Source of the DNA: Terrilactibacillus sp. S3-3
GTDB lineage: Bacteria > Bacillota > Bacilli > Bacillales > Sporolactobacillaceae
Assembly: GCA_030437565.1 (NCBI GenBank)
Contig: CP129291.1
Span: 2,542,001 to 2,606,000 of the forward strand
DNA length: 64,000 bases
Direction: 5' to 3'
The position numbers and the translations under genes are program-made. Positions 1 to 9,182 of the stretch are shown piece by piece. A model generated the notes under the pieces. The model did no database searches, was not told the DNA's origin, and saw only the letters and a program-made list of their open reading frames with translations. Numbering within the stretch: position 1 is the stretch's first letter; every line of letters starts with the position of its first letter.

Positions 1-743
1 GTCGTATAGTACAGCAGCGTCGCGTCGCCGCCCAGCTGCTGCAGCCCGGCCAGCCCGTCGGTATCCGCATTGAACGATGCTTTCAGGAAGCGGATAGCTG
101 TCGCGCTCTTGGATAAAATCTCCTTCGCCCATTTGACTGTTTCCTCTTCCAGGTTTTCAAGCGGAACCACCGTATTGGCCATCCCCATCTCCAGGGCCTG
201 CTGAGCATTGTACTGACGGCATAGATACCAGATTTCCCGCGCTTTTTTGTGACCGACAATACGGGCTAAATAACCTGTACCATAGCCGGCATCAAAACTG
301 CCGACTTTCGGACCGGTCTGTCCAAAAATGGCATTATCGGCTGCAATCGTCAAATCGCAAATCAATTGCAGAATGTTGCCGCCGCCGATTGCATAGCCGG
401 CGACCATGGCAATGACCGGTTTGGGAATCATACGAATCAGCCTTTGCAAATCAAGCACGTTTAAACGGGGAATATTGTCTTCGCCAACATAACCGCCGTT
501 GCCCCGGACTTTTTGATCTCCCCCTGAACAAAAAGCTTTTGTACCGGCGCCTGTCAAAATAATGACACCGATACTTGAATCATCGCGGGCTCTGGAGAAA
601 GCATCAAACATTTCCATGACGGTTTTTGGCGTAAAAGCATTGCGGACATGCGGACGATTTATTGTAATCTTTGCGATGCCTTCATAAGTTTCAAATATGA
701 TTTCATCATACGGTCGAACTGCTTTCCATTCAAAAGATGACAT
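1..743 (-). CDS. menB: 1,4-dihydroxy-2-naphthoyl-CoA synthase MenB (3' end outside window)
   Basis: MenB is a crotonase-fold enzyme that closes the ring of o-succinylbenzoyl-CoA to 1,4-dihydroxy-2-naphthoyl-CoA in menaquinone synthesis in the cytoplasm. The reverse-strand frame starts at an ATG ending at 743, with an AAGGAAG ribosome site lying in the end of menH. It reads [10 protein letters not shown] and [16 protein letters not shown], both typical of MenB. The frame runs unbroken to base 1, about 247 codons; family members have about 272, so roughly 25 C-terminal residues are missing at the window edge. It is the last visible gene of the menF-menD-menH-menB cluster, four bases downstream of menH. 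Confidence 0.95.
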   Translation of the reverse strand, partial: MSSFEWKAVRPYDEIIFETYEGIAKITINRPHVRNAFTPKTVMEMFDAFSRARDDSSIGVIILTGAGTKAFCSGGDQKVRGNGGYVGEDNIPRLNVLDLQRLIRMIPKPVIAMVAGYAIGGGNILQLICDLTIAADNAIFGQTGPKVGSFDAGYGTGYLARIVGHKKAREIWYLCRQYNAQQALEMGMANTVVPLENLEEETVKWAKEILSKSATAIRFLKASFNADTDGLAGLQQLGGDATLLYYT

Positions 744-747
744 ATTG

Positions 748-1580
748 CTATCTCTTCCTTTCAATGATCGATTGATAAAAATCTTCATAAACTATTTTAT
801 CAAAGATTTGCGGCTGTTCCACATGAACAGCATGGCCGGACTCCGTAATAATATTCAACTTTGACCCCGGCGTCTCTTTCGCCATTCTTTTTCCAATCGC
901 CACGAATTTATGATCTTTATGTCCGGCGATAAAATAAGGACGGCATGTCAAACTCGGCAGCTCATTCCAAAGTGAAGGCTGAGCGCCCGTCCCCATACCG
1001 ATCAAGCTGTTCGCCAGCCCTTGAGGATCCTGCGACAGCCGCTCTTTTCTAATAGCCATTCTAATGCTTGCCGGCAGCTGCTTTTGTGTTGAAAAAAGTG
1101 GAATGTTCTCCCAATATTCAACAAACCGATTAATCCCTTTTTTAAGAATCTCTTTTGCAGTAAGCAATCATTTTGCCGGCGATGTTCTCGAGCCAGCTGA
1201 TCTTCCAGCCCCGGCGAGCTGCTTTCCATTACTAAATTGCCAAATTGATGAGGATAGCGCGTTTTCATATACAACGCCAGCCGCCCGCCCATGGAGTATC
1301 CCAAAAGATGCGGTTTTTCAACATCCAATAAGTGAAGCATTGCGACAAGCGATGCCGCTTCATGTTTCATCGTATAAAAAAGAGGTGTCATCAGGCGCCG
1401 CCGTCTCCCCATGGCCGACAATATCAACTGCGATTGTCCGATAGCGCTGCGACCATTTTTGTATAAAAGGCTGCCACGTCGATTTTGAACCGGTAAAACC
1501 ATGCAAGAGTAAAAGTGACGGCCCGTCACCAAGGATTTGAACCGAGTGAACGACATTCAGCGTACTAATTTTTTTATCAT
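748..1580 (-). CDS. menH: 2-succinyl-6-hydroxy-2,4-cyclohexadiene-1-carboxylate synthase MenH (frameshifted)
   Basis: MenH is an alpha/beta-hydrolase-fold enzyme that eliminates pyruvate from SEPHCHC in the menaquinone pathway. The start is inferred as the ATG at 1578-1580 inside the end of menD. The N-terminus ([11 protein letters not shown]), nucleophile elbow (GYSMGG) and a C-terminal [10 protein letters not shown] carrying the catalytic His are all present but lie in three frames, with breaks near 1150-1170 and 1365-1440. An A7 tract at 1569-1575 also puts the N-terminus in frame with menD; with A8 menD would stop and menH would start correctly. I read the breaks as sequence errors. It sits between menD and menB. 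Confidence 0.88.
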
Positions 1581-3341
1581 GATTTTTCAACACCTTTCGA
1601 GCAGCCCCGGCTGCTTCCGCCCAGAGACTCCGATGTTTGATCACATTTTCCTGCTTTTCCGTTACAACCTCAATGATATAAAGTCGATCATCGGACAGCG
1701 CTTCCTGATAAACCTTGTGAAATGCCGTCCAGCTCTTCGGTTGGTGATAGGCTGCTCCATATAACTCGCTGACTTTTTCTATATTTAAGCCGATCGGCGT
1801 TGAAAACAAGGCGTCAAAGTCATCCACTTCTTCCGCCTGCGGCAAAAATGAAAAGATTCCGCCGCCATTATTATTGATCACAACAATCGTGGCCTGAAGA
1901 TGATGCAGTTTGGCGGCCAGAAGCCCGTTCATATCATGGTAAAAAGACAAGTCGCCGATGACCAGCGTCAAGGGCTCTATGACACTGCCTGCGCCAAGCG
2001 CGCTGGAAACGACGCCGTCGATACCGTTGGCTCCCCGGTTGGCCAGCGTGAGAAGAGACTTTCTTTGATTGAGCAAGAAACTGTCCAAGTCACGAACAGG
2101 CATGCTGTTGCCCACAAATAAAGCTGCATGATCAGGCTCATTCTTAATAATTTCAGCCATCCATCGCTTGCCCTTCGAACCAAAATCCGGATTGCAGAAA
2201 GCGGCGGATACACCGGGCGGACGCTAAATTGACCGTCCTCCAGCGCTCTCCCCAGCCGCGGCAGGAATCGGGTACCTCTAAAAGCAAGTGTAGCACATCT
2301 TTGCAAAACGAAACAGGATCACAGTATATCATCGTTGCCGGCAAATGTGTGGGTTCAAGCCAGCCGTCGCCTTCATCAACAACAAGGTAGCGTTCAGGAC
2401 GCGTTTCTTTTAAGTATTGTAAAAAGGCTTTGGAAACCGGCATCGGACCAAACCTGATGATCCCGTCCGCTCTCAATTTCCGGCAAACAAACGGATCGCG
2501 CAAAAAAGCATCGTAACTGTCGATGACCCATTTTTTATCATGTTTTCCCGTTCTGAGCGGGGACAGCGGATCGGCTAAAATCGGGAAGCCGCATTTTTTT
2601 CAGCAAGCATAACGGCCGCTTCAGACAGAGCCGGGTCGGCACCCGGCCCGCCCAACAATCAATCCCTTTTTCATTGAACTAATGAGACTTGCCGCCGTTT
2701 TCGCCCCATCGGGAGAAAGCCTTCTTCTCGATTCCGCCGTCAGCGCCGGCGAAGCGCTTCCCTCTTTTGAATCTCCCCACAAATTCTCTAATTCAAGATC
2801 AGGCACGAGCGGTTCATCAAAGGGAAAGTTTTTAAATGAACGGGACCTGCCGGTGCCAGTGATGCCTCCAAATACGCTCTTCGTGCCGCAGCTCTTGTGA
2901 AAGCAATCTGCTGATCATCATCACTTTGCGGAGGCATTTCTTGAAACCACTTCACATGCCCGCCGTAAAGCTTGATCTGATCGATGGCTTGAGGGGCCCC
3001 GACATTGCGCAAATGGTGGGGGCGATCACTGGTCAGAACAATAAGCGGAATTCTCGACAACTCAGCTTCGATGATCGCGGGATAATAATTGGCAGCAGCC
3101 GTTCCTGATGTACAAAGAAGAGCGACCGGCTTGCGGCTCGCCTTGGCCATGCTAGTGCAAAGAAAGCCGCTGAACGTTCATCGATCGACATCCACATCTT
3201 TGTTCCCGGATGTTTATTAAACAGCACGGTCAGCGGAGTCGACCGCGATCCCGGACTGACAACAACATCTTTCACACCGATGTTTACACATTCACTAACA
3301 AATGCCGCACAAAATCTGGTTAGTTTCTCTTGGTGAGTCAT
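1565..3341 (-). CDS. menD: SEPHCHC synthase MenD (frameshifted)
   Basis: MenD is a thiamine-diphosphate enzyme that joins 2-oxoglutarate to isochorismate. The start ATG at 3339-3341 overlaps the menF stop (ATGA). The N-terminal SPGSRSTPL loop, a central PHHLRNVGAPQAIDQ segment and the C-terminal ThDP-binding block beginning VIGDLSFYHDMNG and ending INNNGGG are recognisable. They lie in at least five frame pieces, with breaks near 3140, 2800, 2600, 2500 and 2160. The expected stop is a TAG at 1565-1567, hidden because an A tract has seven instead of eight bases, so the frame appears to run on into menH. The gene would have about 585 codons, normal for MenD. Confidence 0.9.
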
Positions 3342-4719
3342 CTTCGAACGTCCCCCAAAGCATCAAGCATTGGCTTGAATTTGATTTTCGTTTCTTCATA
3401 CTCCCGGGCAGGTTCCGAATCGGCGACAATGCCGCATCCGGCAAACAATACAGCTTGTTTTCCTTTAATAAGGCCGGAACGAATAGCAACCGCAAACGCT
3501 CCATTCCCTTCAATGTCGACCCAGCCGATCGGCGCCCCATACCAGCCGCGCTCATAGTTTTCATAAATCCGGATCGCTTTAACTGCTTCTTCCTTTGGCA
3601 ATCCGCCGAGCGCCGGAGTAGGATGAAGGTTTTCCACCAATTCAAGTAATGAGACACCTTTTTTCAGCTTTCCTGTCACAGGTGTGCACAGATGCTGCAC
3701 CTGTCCCGCTTTATAAATGATCGGTTTCGATGAGCATTCGACCTCGTCGCAGTATGTGTTCATCACTTCGGTAATCCGAGTGACAACAAATTGATGCTCG
3801 GCCAAATTTTTTTCATCGGCGAGCAATTCGTTTTCTAAAGCTCGATCTTCTTTCTCATCGGCTCCTCGTTTTATTGTGCCTGCCAGGCACATCGTCTGAA
3901 CTTCTCCGCCGCTTTTCTTAATCAGCCATTCCGGCGTTGCACCGAGAAAGATGCTGCTGTTTCTTTCGAAAGCAAAAAGCGTGCAGTCCGGCTGCCTGCG
4001 ATGCAGCCGGCCGAGTACGTTTACGGGATCCAGTCTCTCGCTGCTTTCGGCAGTCATGATTCTTGACAGGACGACTTTTTTCAGCCGCCTTTTTTTGATT
4101 TCCTCAATGGCTTGATGAACGGCATGCAGCCAGCCGTTAATTCCTATTTCTTGTTTCCAGTATCACGGCTCTCTCAAGCGCTTGTTGTTCGCCATTTACA
4201 TCAAGGCGCTCATGCATCTGCCGTATTTTCTCCGCCATCTCTGACTCAACCGCTGAGTCTTCCCGCAGCCAGCCGTTTATTGTCAAATAAAACCGTCCGT
4301 CCGCCATTTTAGCCAGCTGCCATTCCGGTATTCTGAACTCAGATTGTTTGAAGTCGGCCCAAAGCGCCGTCTGCTTCTGCAGCGGATCAAAAGGAAACCC
4401 GCCGATAAAAAGCAATCCGGCTCCTTTCAAACCCGGCGGCGAGCAGGATACCGCCTCGCTCATGAGCGCCCGTCTGGCTTTTTCCACGCTATTAAAAGGT
4501 TCGGTTTTACTTACATTTTGTCGAAATACCGAGCCCAAGCAGGCCAGACAATGGCCGCTCTTATCTGCCCAGTAAACATTGTCCCCTTTATATTGATCTC
4601 TGCCGTGCTTCCAAAACAGCAAGGGATCGACAGGGGGGACGGCTAACGTGAAACTGTATAAAGCCGGTTTTCCCGTCTGATTGACTTTTCTCAATGTTTT
4701 TTATTAGTGTATCATGCAA
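3338..4719 (-). CDS. menF: Isochorismate synthase MenF (frameshifted)
   Basis: MenF converts chorismate to isochorismate, the entry step of the menaquinone branch. The C-terminal chorismate-binding domain shows CLAGTIKRGADEKEDRALE, LHPTPALGGLPKEEA and GWYGAPIGWVDIEGNGAFAV, as in the family. The N-terminal half (about 4137-4694) is in another frame, with breaks near 4060-4137 and about 4690. The start is uncertain: merging a third frame gives a TTG at 4717-4719 reading LHDTLIKNIEK. The 3' end overlaps menD by four bases. It is the first gene of the men cluster and is divergent from menA, with about 500 bases between them. Confidence 0.9.
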
Positions 4720-4949
4720 TAATTGTTCTTCTTTTCATTTGCTCTCTCCATCTGTCCAAACAAAATAGTCGGTACCAATCGTTGTCTGTCCACTTTTTTT
4801 AGCATACACTTGTTCATTTTCGAGTGTCAACGAATCGATTTAAGAGGTTTTGCAAAGTCAAGCAAAGGGAGCATCACTCCTTTTGCAGGGGCGCTGTCAG
4901 CCGTCCTAATGTCACACCAATTCAAGGCAGGGGGTTTTGCCGCTCGCAC

Positions 4950-5012
4950 TGCCGGGTAGTGGCAAGCTCCCACTTCAAAATTCTAGAGTTTAAGTGGCGG
5001 GTCGTTGACTAA
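4950..5012 (+). repeat. Solitary IS605-type right-end-like hairpin
   Basis: CTCCCACTT at 4967-4975 pairs imperfectly with AAGTGGCGG at 4992-5000 and is followed by GTCGTTGACTA. The layout and sequence resemble the right end of the tnpB element at 12268-12311 (CTCCCACTT, loop, AAGTGGGAG, then AGTTCAATG). No transposase remains next to it. I read it as a remnant end, or a mobilised terminal hairpin, in the menF/menA intergenic region. Confidence 0.5.
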
Positions 5013-5127
5013 CATGAACTTATTAAATCACTTCAATCGGTTGACACACATTCCTTATTTTCATAAACTTAAGAAGGTCAAAACTTGTCGTATTTTCAAA
5101 CTCTGAGGAAGCTGCAAAATATGCCTT

Positions 5128-5170
5128 TTCGGCTGATCCGGCGAAGGTTTGAATTCGGCCGTTTTTGTTT
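5128..5170 (+). terminator. Possible hairpin terminator in the menA leader
   Basis: GGCTGA near 5135 can pair with TCGGCC near 5160, followed by five T bases. It lies about 55 bases before menA and could stop upstream transcription or act as an attenuator. The loop is long, so support is weak. The rest of 4720-5220 shows only AT-rich promoter-like sequence and the IS605-like hairpin. Confidence 0.3.
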
Positions 5171-5221
5171 CTTAGGATCTAGTCTATTTAACTTTCTGAC
5201 TATATTTTATTAGGAGAGAAT

Positions 5222-6142
5222 GTGCGATGGATGGATTACACTTTAGATAAAAACTCAGGTTTTAAAAAATGGTGGTTCATGATGCGGCCTCACACATTGA
5301 CGGCATCTTTTGTTCCCGTCACTTTGGGCACTGCTTTGGCCCTGCCCGACGTCAGGATAAATGTCCCGCTTTTCATTGCCATGCTCGCCGCTTCGATGCT
5401 GATTCAGATCGCGACCAACCTTTTTAATGAATATTTCGATTTCAAGCGCGGGCTGGATACCGCCGAATCCGTCGGCATCGGCGGCAGCATCGTCCGCGAC
5501 GGTGTTCATCCGAAAACGATACTCCGGCTGGCCTATGCCCTTTGCTTGATCGCGGCTCTTATCGGCGTCTATATCTGCGCAGTGAGCAGCTGGTGGATTG
5601 CGCTTGTCGGTACCGTCTGTATTATGACCGGCTATTTTTATTCGGGCGGACCGAAGCCGATCGCCTATACACCGTTTGGCGAACTCGCTTCCGGACTATT
5701 TATGGGCGTCTTCATTATATGGATTTCTTTTTTCATTCAAACCGGAACACTCACTCTAAGCAGTGTGCTGATTTCCGTCCCTATCGGCCTTCTTGTCGGC
5801 GGCATTAACATGGCCAATAACATCCGTGATCTTGACGGCGATAAAGAAAAAGGCCGGCACACGCTCCCTATTCTTCTCGGAAGGCCGCGTGCGATCATAC
5901 TCCTGGCTGCTTTATTCGCTGTTTCGTACCTTTGGATTATCGGGCTGATGATTTTCCATGTAGAATCCGCGTGGCTGCTTGTTGTCTTTGCCAGCTTGCC
6001 GAAAGCCTATCAAGCAACGAAACTATTCAGAGGAAAAACAAAATCGATTCAAATGATGCCGGCGATGAAAGCAACGGCGCAAATGCAGACTTTGTTTGGT
6101 TTTCTCTTGTCGCTTGGCTTGGTGCTGGATCATTTTATCTAA
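5222..6142 (+). CDS. menA: 1,4-dihydroxy-2-naphthoate polyprenyltransferase MenA
   Basis: MenA is an integral-membrane UbiA-type prenyltransferase that attaches the polyprenyl side chain to 1,4-dihydroxy-2-naphthoate, giving demethylmenaquinone. The 306-residue frame is intact. It has the two aspartate-rich motifs, NLFNEYFDFKRG near residue 69 and NNIRDLDGDKEKGRHTLPI near residue 199, separated by several hydrophobic segments. The GTG start at 5222 fits the AGGAG at 5212-5216; an ATG at 5231 is the alternative. It is divergent from the menFDHB cluster, so the quinone head-group and side-chain steps are adjacent but separately transcribed. A terminator follows at 6216-6243. Confidence 0.96.
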   Translation: MRWMDYTLDKNSGFKKWWFMMRPHTLTASFVPVTLGTALALPDVRINVPLFIAMLAASMLIQIATNLFNEYFDFKRGLDTAESVGIGGSIVRDGVHPKTILRLAYALCLIAALIGVYICAVSSWWIALVGTVCIMTGYFYSGGPKPIAYTPFGELASGLFMGVFIIWISFFIQTGTLTLSSVLISVPIGLLVGGINMANNIRDLDGDKEKGRHTLPILLGRPRAIILLAALFAVSYLWIIGLMIFHVESAWLLVVFASLPKAYQATKLFRGKTKSIQMMPAMKATAQMQTLFGFLLSLGLVLDHFI

Positions 6143-6215
6143 ATAAGCAGTCCAATGGAATGGAGATGAGTTGAGCGCTTAGTTCGAATATTGAAGAGCT
6201 GTTCATGGTCAAAAA

Positions 6216-6243
6216 ACGACTGATGAGACAGTCTCTTTTTTTT
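6216..6243 (+). terminator. Rho-independent terminator of menA
   Basis: GACTG at 6218-6222 pairs with CAGTC at 6229-6233, followed by a run of T bases to 6243. It lies about 75 bases after the menA stop. Confidence 0.7.
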
Positions 6244-6320
6244 AGGGGGAATCTTTTCCTTTTCTGTGTTTTTTTCTTTGGCATCTTTCCCGGGGACACT
6301 GGCCAACCGTCTGGATATTT

Positions 6321-6534
6321 TATCCCGCATTAACGGGCAGTAAAACTCCTACCTCAGGGCTTCAATGAATTCGAAGAAACATAGGTGGGAAATAATTGCC
6401 CGTAAACGTCCGATCTTAGGAACACAGACTAAAGGCGCCACATCCTGTGGCAACGTCTGTGAGACCCACGTCCTGTGGGCCGCAACTAACAATCAGTGGG
6501 GATGGAAGAAAACCCCCACTGATTGAAGTTTCAC
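6321..6534 (+). repeat. IS605-like structured repeat, copy A (full length)
   Basis: This is a 214-base element beginning TATCCCGCATTAACGGGCAG and ending GATTGAAGTTTCAC. It holds nested inverted pairs: ACGGGCAGT with TTGCCCGT, CCTACCT with AGGTGGG, CACAGAC with GTCTGTG, and CAATCAGTGGGG with CCCCCACTGATTG. Copy B at 46816-47029 matches it over its whole length with scattered changes, many of them in loops or compensatory. The opening resembles the left end of the tnpB element at 10936. No coding frame is evident. I infer a non-autonomous IS200/IS605-type element or structured RNA derived from one. Confidence 0.75.
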
Positions 6535-6556
6535 TTTATTTTCAACCCGACTTTGG

Positions 6557-6562
6557 TATAAT
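6557..6562 (+). promoter_or_regulatory. Putative -10 box of the queuosine operon
   Basis: TATAAT lies six bases before the preQ1 aptamer. No good -35 box is visible; the -35 region would fall at about 6534-6539, at the right edge of repeat copy A, so the insertion may have changed this promoter. Confidence 0.5.
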
Positions 6563-6567
6563 GGATG

Positions 6568-6612
6568 GCGAGGGTTCGAAATTCCCGCCCCTCATAAAAC
6601 AAAACTAGGGAG
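6568..6612 (+). ncRNA. preQ1-I riboswitch
   Basis: GAGGG at 6570-6574 pairs with CCCTC at 6588-6592, followed by the A-rich tail ATAAAACAAAACTAGGG. The tail can pair back to the C-rich loop to form the H-type pseudoknot of the class I preQ1 aptamer. Its position ahead of queD-queE-queC fits. On known preQ1 logic, ligand binding would favour the terminator at 6671 and lower expression. Confidence 0.85.
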
Positions 6613-6670
6613 CGTTGACATTGTAAAAATGCGGGCCATTTTCAAGTCAATAGAAAAATGATCCTTTTTT

Positions 6671-6706
6671 AAGCGCTCTTCAATTGTGATTGAAGGGCTC
6701 TTTTTA
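6671..6706 (+). terminator. Terminator of the preQ1 riboswitch
   Basis: AGCGCTCTTCAAT pairs with ATTGAAGGGCTCT around a TGTG loop and is followed by a T run. It lies between the aptamer and queD, as expected of the expression platform. Confidence 0.8.
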
Positions 6707-6748
6707 TGCGCTCCAAAACGCGCTTCTTGCGTAAAAGGAGGTCTTTTT

Positions 6749-7183
6749 TTGTCTCAAAGAGAAACGTCTGAAAATCCCTGCTCCCCGCGATTGAAATACC
6801 ATAACAAGCGGGTGGCGGTGACAAAAAGTTTTACATTCGATGCCGCCCATCGCCTGGAATGTTACGAGGGCAAATGCAAGCATCTTCACGGCCATACTTA
6901 CCGTCTCGAGATAACAATCAGCGGGTTCGTGGGTGAGATTGGCATCTCTGTTGACTTTGGCGATATCAAAGCGATGTTTCAATCTGCGATTAAATCCAGG
7001 CTTGATCACCGCTATTTGAATGATGTCCTGCCGAAAATGAATACGACAGCCGAGAACATGATCGTGTGGATGTGGGAACAGTTGGACGAAGAAATGGCCG
7101 AACGCGGGCTCATTAGCCAGGGACACCGGTTGGAAAAGCTCACATTATTCGACACCGACAAGTTCGGCAACAATGACTCGTGA
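6749..7183 (+). CDS. queD: 6-carboxy-5,6,7,8-tetrahydropterin synthase QueD
   Basis: QueD converts dihydroneopterin triphosphate to 6-carboxytetrahydropterin, the first committed step of queuosine precursor synthesis. The zinc-binding histidines and catalytic Cys appear in FDAAHRLECYEGKCKHLHGHTY, and DFGDIK and LDHRYLND are also family motifs. An earlier in-frame ATG exists at 6686, but the TTG at 6749 follows AAAGGAGG by eight bases and gives a normal length of 144 residues. The upstream ATG lies inside the terminator hairpin, so it is unlikely to be used. queD leads a three-gene operon under the preQ1 riboswitch. Confidence 0.93.
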   Translation: MSQRETSENPCSPRLKYHNKRVAVTKSFTFDAAHRLECYEGKCKHLHGHTYRLEITISGFVGEIGISVDFGDIKAMFQSAIKSRLDHRYLNDVLPKMNTTAENMIVWMWEQLDEEMAERGLISQGHRLEKLTLFDTDKFGNNDS

Positions 7184-7191
7184 ATGGATGA

Positions 7192-7936
7192 GTGCCGATG
7201 AAACCCATTCATGATTTCCAATTACCATCAAGGGACGTTTATGGAAAGTGGATGCTTCCGATGGTTGAAATTTTCGAAACCATTGAAGGCGAAGGGATGT
7301 ATCAAGGCTTCCCTACCGTCTTTGTCCGCAGTTTTCATTGTAATTTGCGCTGCACCTGGTGCGACACGTCCTACAGCTATGCTCCGGCGAAGCCGGCATT
7401 CAAAGCAGCGATCGACGACATTGCCGCTCAGGCTGCCCGGTTTTCCAGCCGCCACATTTGTTTTACAGGCGGGGAACCGCTGATTCACCAGCAAAAATCA
7501 GCTGCCTTAATCCTTGCGCTGTGCGCCATCGAACATGTTACGGATGTTCACATTGAAACGAATGGGGCCATTGATTTGGCTCCCTTTGCCCGGCTGCGTG
7601 AAAAAGATCCGATGCTGGCAAAGAAAATGCGTTTTGTTATGGATTACAACTCGCGCGGCCTCCGGAGAAACGGAGAGAATGATCCTGAGCAACTTCAACT
7701 GGATCGCCCCGCAAGATGAAATCAAATTTGTCATTGGCACAGACGATGATTTTAACCAAATGAAAGCGGTACTGTCAGGCTATTACAAATCAGGCCAGGT
7801 TTTGCTGAGCCCCGTTTGGGAAACAATGCCCCCTGACCGTCTGGTGGAAAAGGTGCTTGCCGAACCGCTTCCGCAGGTCAAAATCAGTCTGCAGCTTCAC
7901 AAGATTATTTGGGATCCAAACAAGAGAGGGGTTTGA
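7192..7936 (+). CDS. queE: 7-carboxy-7-deazaguanine synthase QueE (frameshifted)
   Basis: QueE is a radical-SAM enzyme that rearranges 6-carboxytetrahydropterin to 7-carboxy-7-deazaguanine. The cluster motif is CNLRCTWC (C-x3-C-x2-C) near residue 45, and CFTGGEP binds SAM. The frame breaks near 7670-7720: the N-terminal piece ends in a false tail and the C-terminal piece resumes with [13 protein letters not shown] and ends [12 protein letters not shown]. The start is GTG 7192 or, more likely, ATG 7198. It lies nine bases after queD and three before queC. The break is taken as a sequence error because both halves keep family sequence. Confidence 0.9.
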
Positions 7937-7938
7937 CA

Positions 7939-8637
7939 ATGAAAGAAAAGGCAGTGATTGTATTAAGGGGGGGCTCGACAGCACCACCTGCATGGGCATC
8001 GCCAAAAGCAAAGGTTACGACCTATACCCGATCACGTTCAGTTACGGCCAGCGGCATGATCGCGAAGTCGAACAAGCAAAAAAAATTGCGGCTTTTTACA
8101 ATGTTCGCGACCATCGTATCGTCGACATTGATTTTTTTAAACAGATCGGCGCGGCAGCGCAGCGCACTGACCGACAGTGCGATCGATGTACCAAAAGACG
8201 GCGAAGAAGGCGGCATTCCTGTCACTTACGTTCCCGGACGCAATATGATTTTTTTGTCTCTCGCCAGCGCTTATGCTGAAGTGATCGGTGCCGGTGCCAT
8301 TTTCACCGGTGTGTCATCGGTTGACTACAGCGGTTATCCGGATTGCCGGCCCGAATTTATCAACAGCATGAACCAGACCATTAATCTCGCAACAAAAAAA
8401 GGCGTGTCCGGCGAGGGACCCGGATTAGCGATTATCGCACCGCTTATGCATTTGACCAAGGGAGAGACGATTGAAACGGGAACAAAATTAGGCGTGCCTT
8501 ACCATCTGACGACGTCCTGCTACAATGGCGGAGAAAAAGCCTGCGGGACGTGCGACAGCTGCCGGCTCAGAATCAAAGGATTTAAAGAAGCCGGGCTCAT
8601 CGACCCGATCCCTTATCAAATTGATATTGACTGGTAA
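7939..8637 (+). CDS. queC: 7-cyano-7-deazaguanine synthase QueC (frameshifted)
   Basis: QueC uses ATP and ammonia to turn 7-carboxy-7-deazaguanine into preQ0. The P-loop SGGLDSTT is disrupted at a G7 run (7968-7974): before it the frame reads MKEKAVIVL, after it a second frame reads [17 protein letters not shown] second break near 8150 returns to the first frame, which reads [10 protein letters not shown] and ends with the zinc-binding [15 protein letters not shown]. The start ATG 7939 lies two bases after the queE stop. No queF follows; the next features are an intergenic region and the FMN riboswitch. The gene is probably intact in the organism. Confidence 0.9.
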   Translation: MKEKAVIVLRGGSTAPPAWASPKAKVTTYTRSRSVTASGMIAKSNKQKKLRLFTMFATIVSSTLIFLNRSARQRSALTDSAIDVPKDGEEGGIPVTYVPGRNMIFLSLASAYAEVIGAGAIFTGVSSVDYSGYPDCRPEFINSMNQTINLATKKGVSGEGPGLAIIAPLMHLTKGETIETGTKLGVPYHLTTSCYNGGEKACGTCDSCRLRIKGFKEAGLIDPIPYQIDIDW

Positions 8638-8862
8638 ACCATTCGTCAGTTCAAGTTTTGGTTAATTGGGATTCACCGGTAGCCCGAGTTCCATTCGGAC
8701 TCAGATAACGCCGACACAGCTGTGATGGAGCAGAATTTTTTGTCTGTCATGTGCTAGTCTCAGTATGACAAACAGTCCGCCTTGATCACCTGATGACGGG
8801 CAGCAAATGAATCTTTGATTGAAGTCATGAGCAAAGGCAGCATCATTTTTGAGACAAAAATA

Positions 8863-8891
8863 TTGTCAGAAAAACTAGAGAGCTATATAAT
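8863..8891 (+). promoter_or_regulatory. Promoter of the ribU riboswitch transcript
   Basis: TTGTCA at 8863-8868 and TATAAT at 8886-8891 are separated by exactly 17 bases, close to the sigma-A consensus. The FMN aptamer begins about 20 bases downstream. Bases 8638-8862 hold no gene; a short GAGTCC-type dyad near 8690 is the only structure seen. Confidence 0.8.
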
Positions 8892-8907
8892 ATAGTTAAT
8901 TTCATAG

Positions 8908-9036
8908 ACGTTCCTTCAGGGCAGGGTGCAATTCCCGACCGGCGGTGATGAGTTTTCTCTAAGTCCGCGAGCCGCAACGGCTGATCCGGTTGAATTCCGG
9001 AACCGACAGTAAAGTCTGGATGGGAGAAGGATGATG
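8908..9036 (+). ncRNA. FMN (RFN element) riboswitch
   Basis: The conserved blocks CTTCAGGGCAGGGTG, CCGACCGGCGGTGAT, AGTCCGCGAGC, GAACCGACAGTAAAGTC and GGATGGGAGAAGGATG occur in order. It precedes the riboflavin transporter gene ribU, so binding of FMN is expected to reduce riboflavin uptake. Confidence 0.97.
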
Positions 9037-9096
9037 CAAAGAGCTTTTACCCGCTGTGAAGCTGATTTCAGGCATAATCATAATCTTTTATTTTTT

Positions 9097-9135
9097 AAGC
9101 CCAAAGGAAAATCGTCCTTTGGGCTTAATTTATTA
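9097..9135 (+). terminator. Terminator of the FMN riboswitch
   Basis: AAGCCCAAAGGA and TCCTTTGGGCTT form a strong stem around a short loop, followed by a T-rich AATTTATT. It lies between the aptamer and ribU, as expected of a transcription-attenuation platform. Confidence 0.75.
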
Positions 9136-9182
9136 AAAGCAGCTTTTGCAATCATCCCGACAAATTATAATGGGGTGATAAG

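Noticed and set aside
1360..2160. Apparent MenD-MenH fusion protein of 266 residues
   Set aside because: A one-base change in an A7 tract yields the correct menD stop and menH start at the same place, so the fusion is an artefact.
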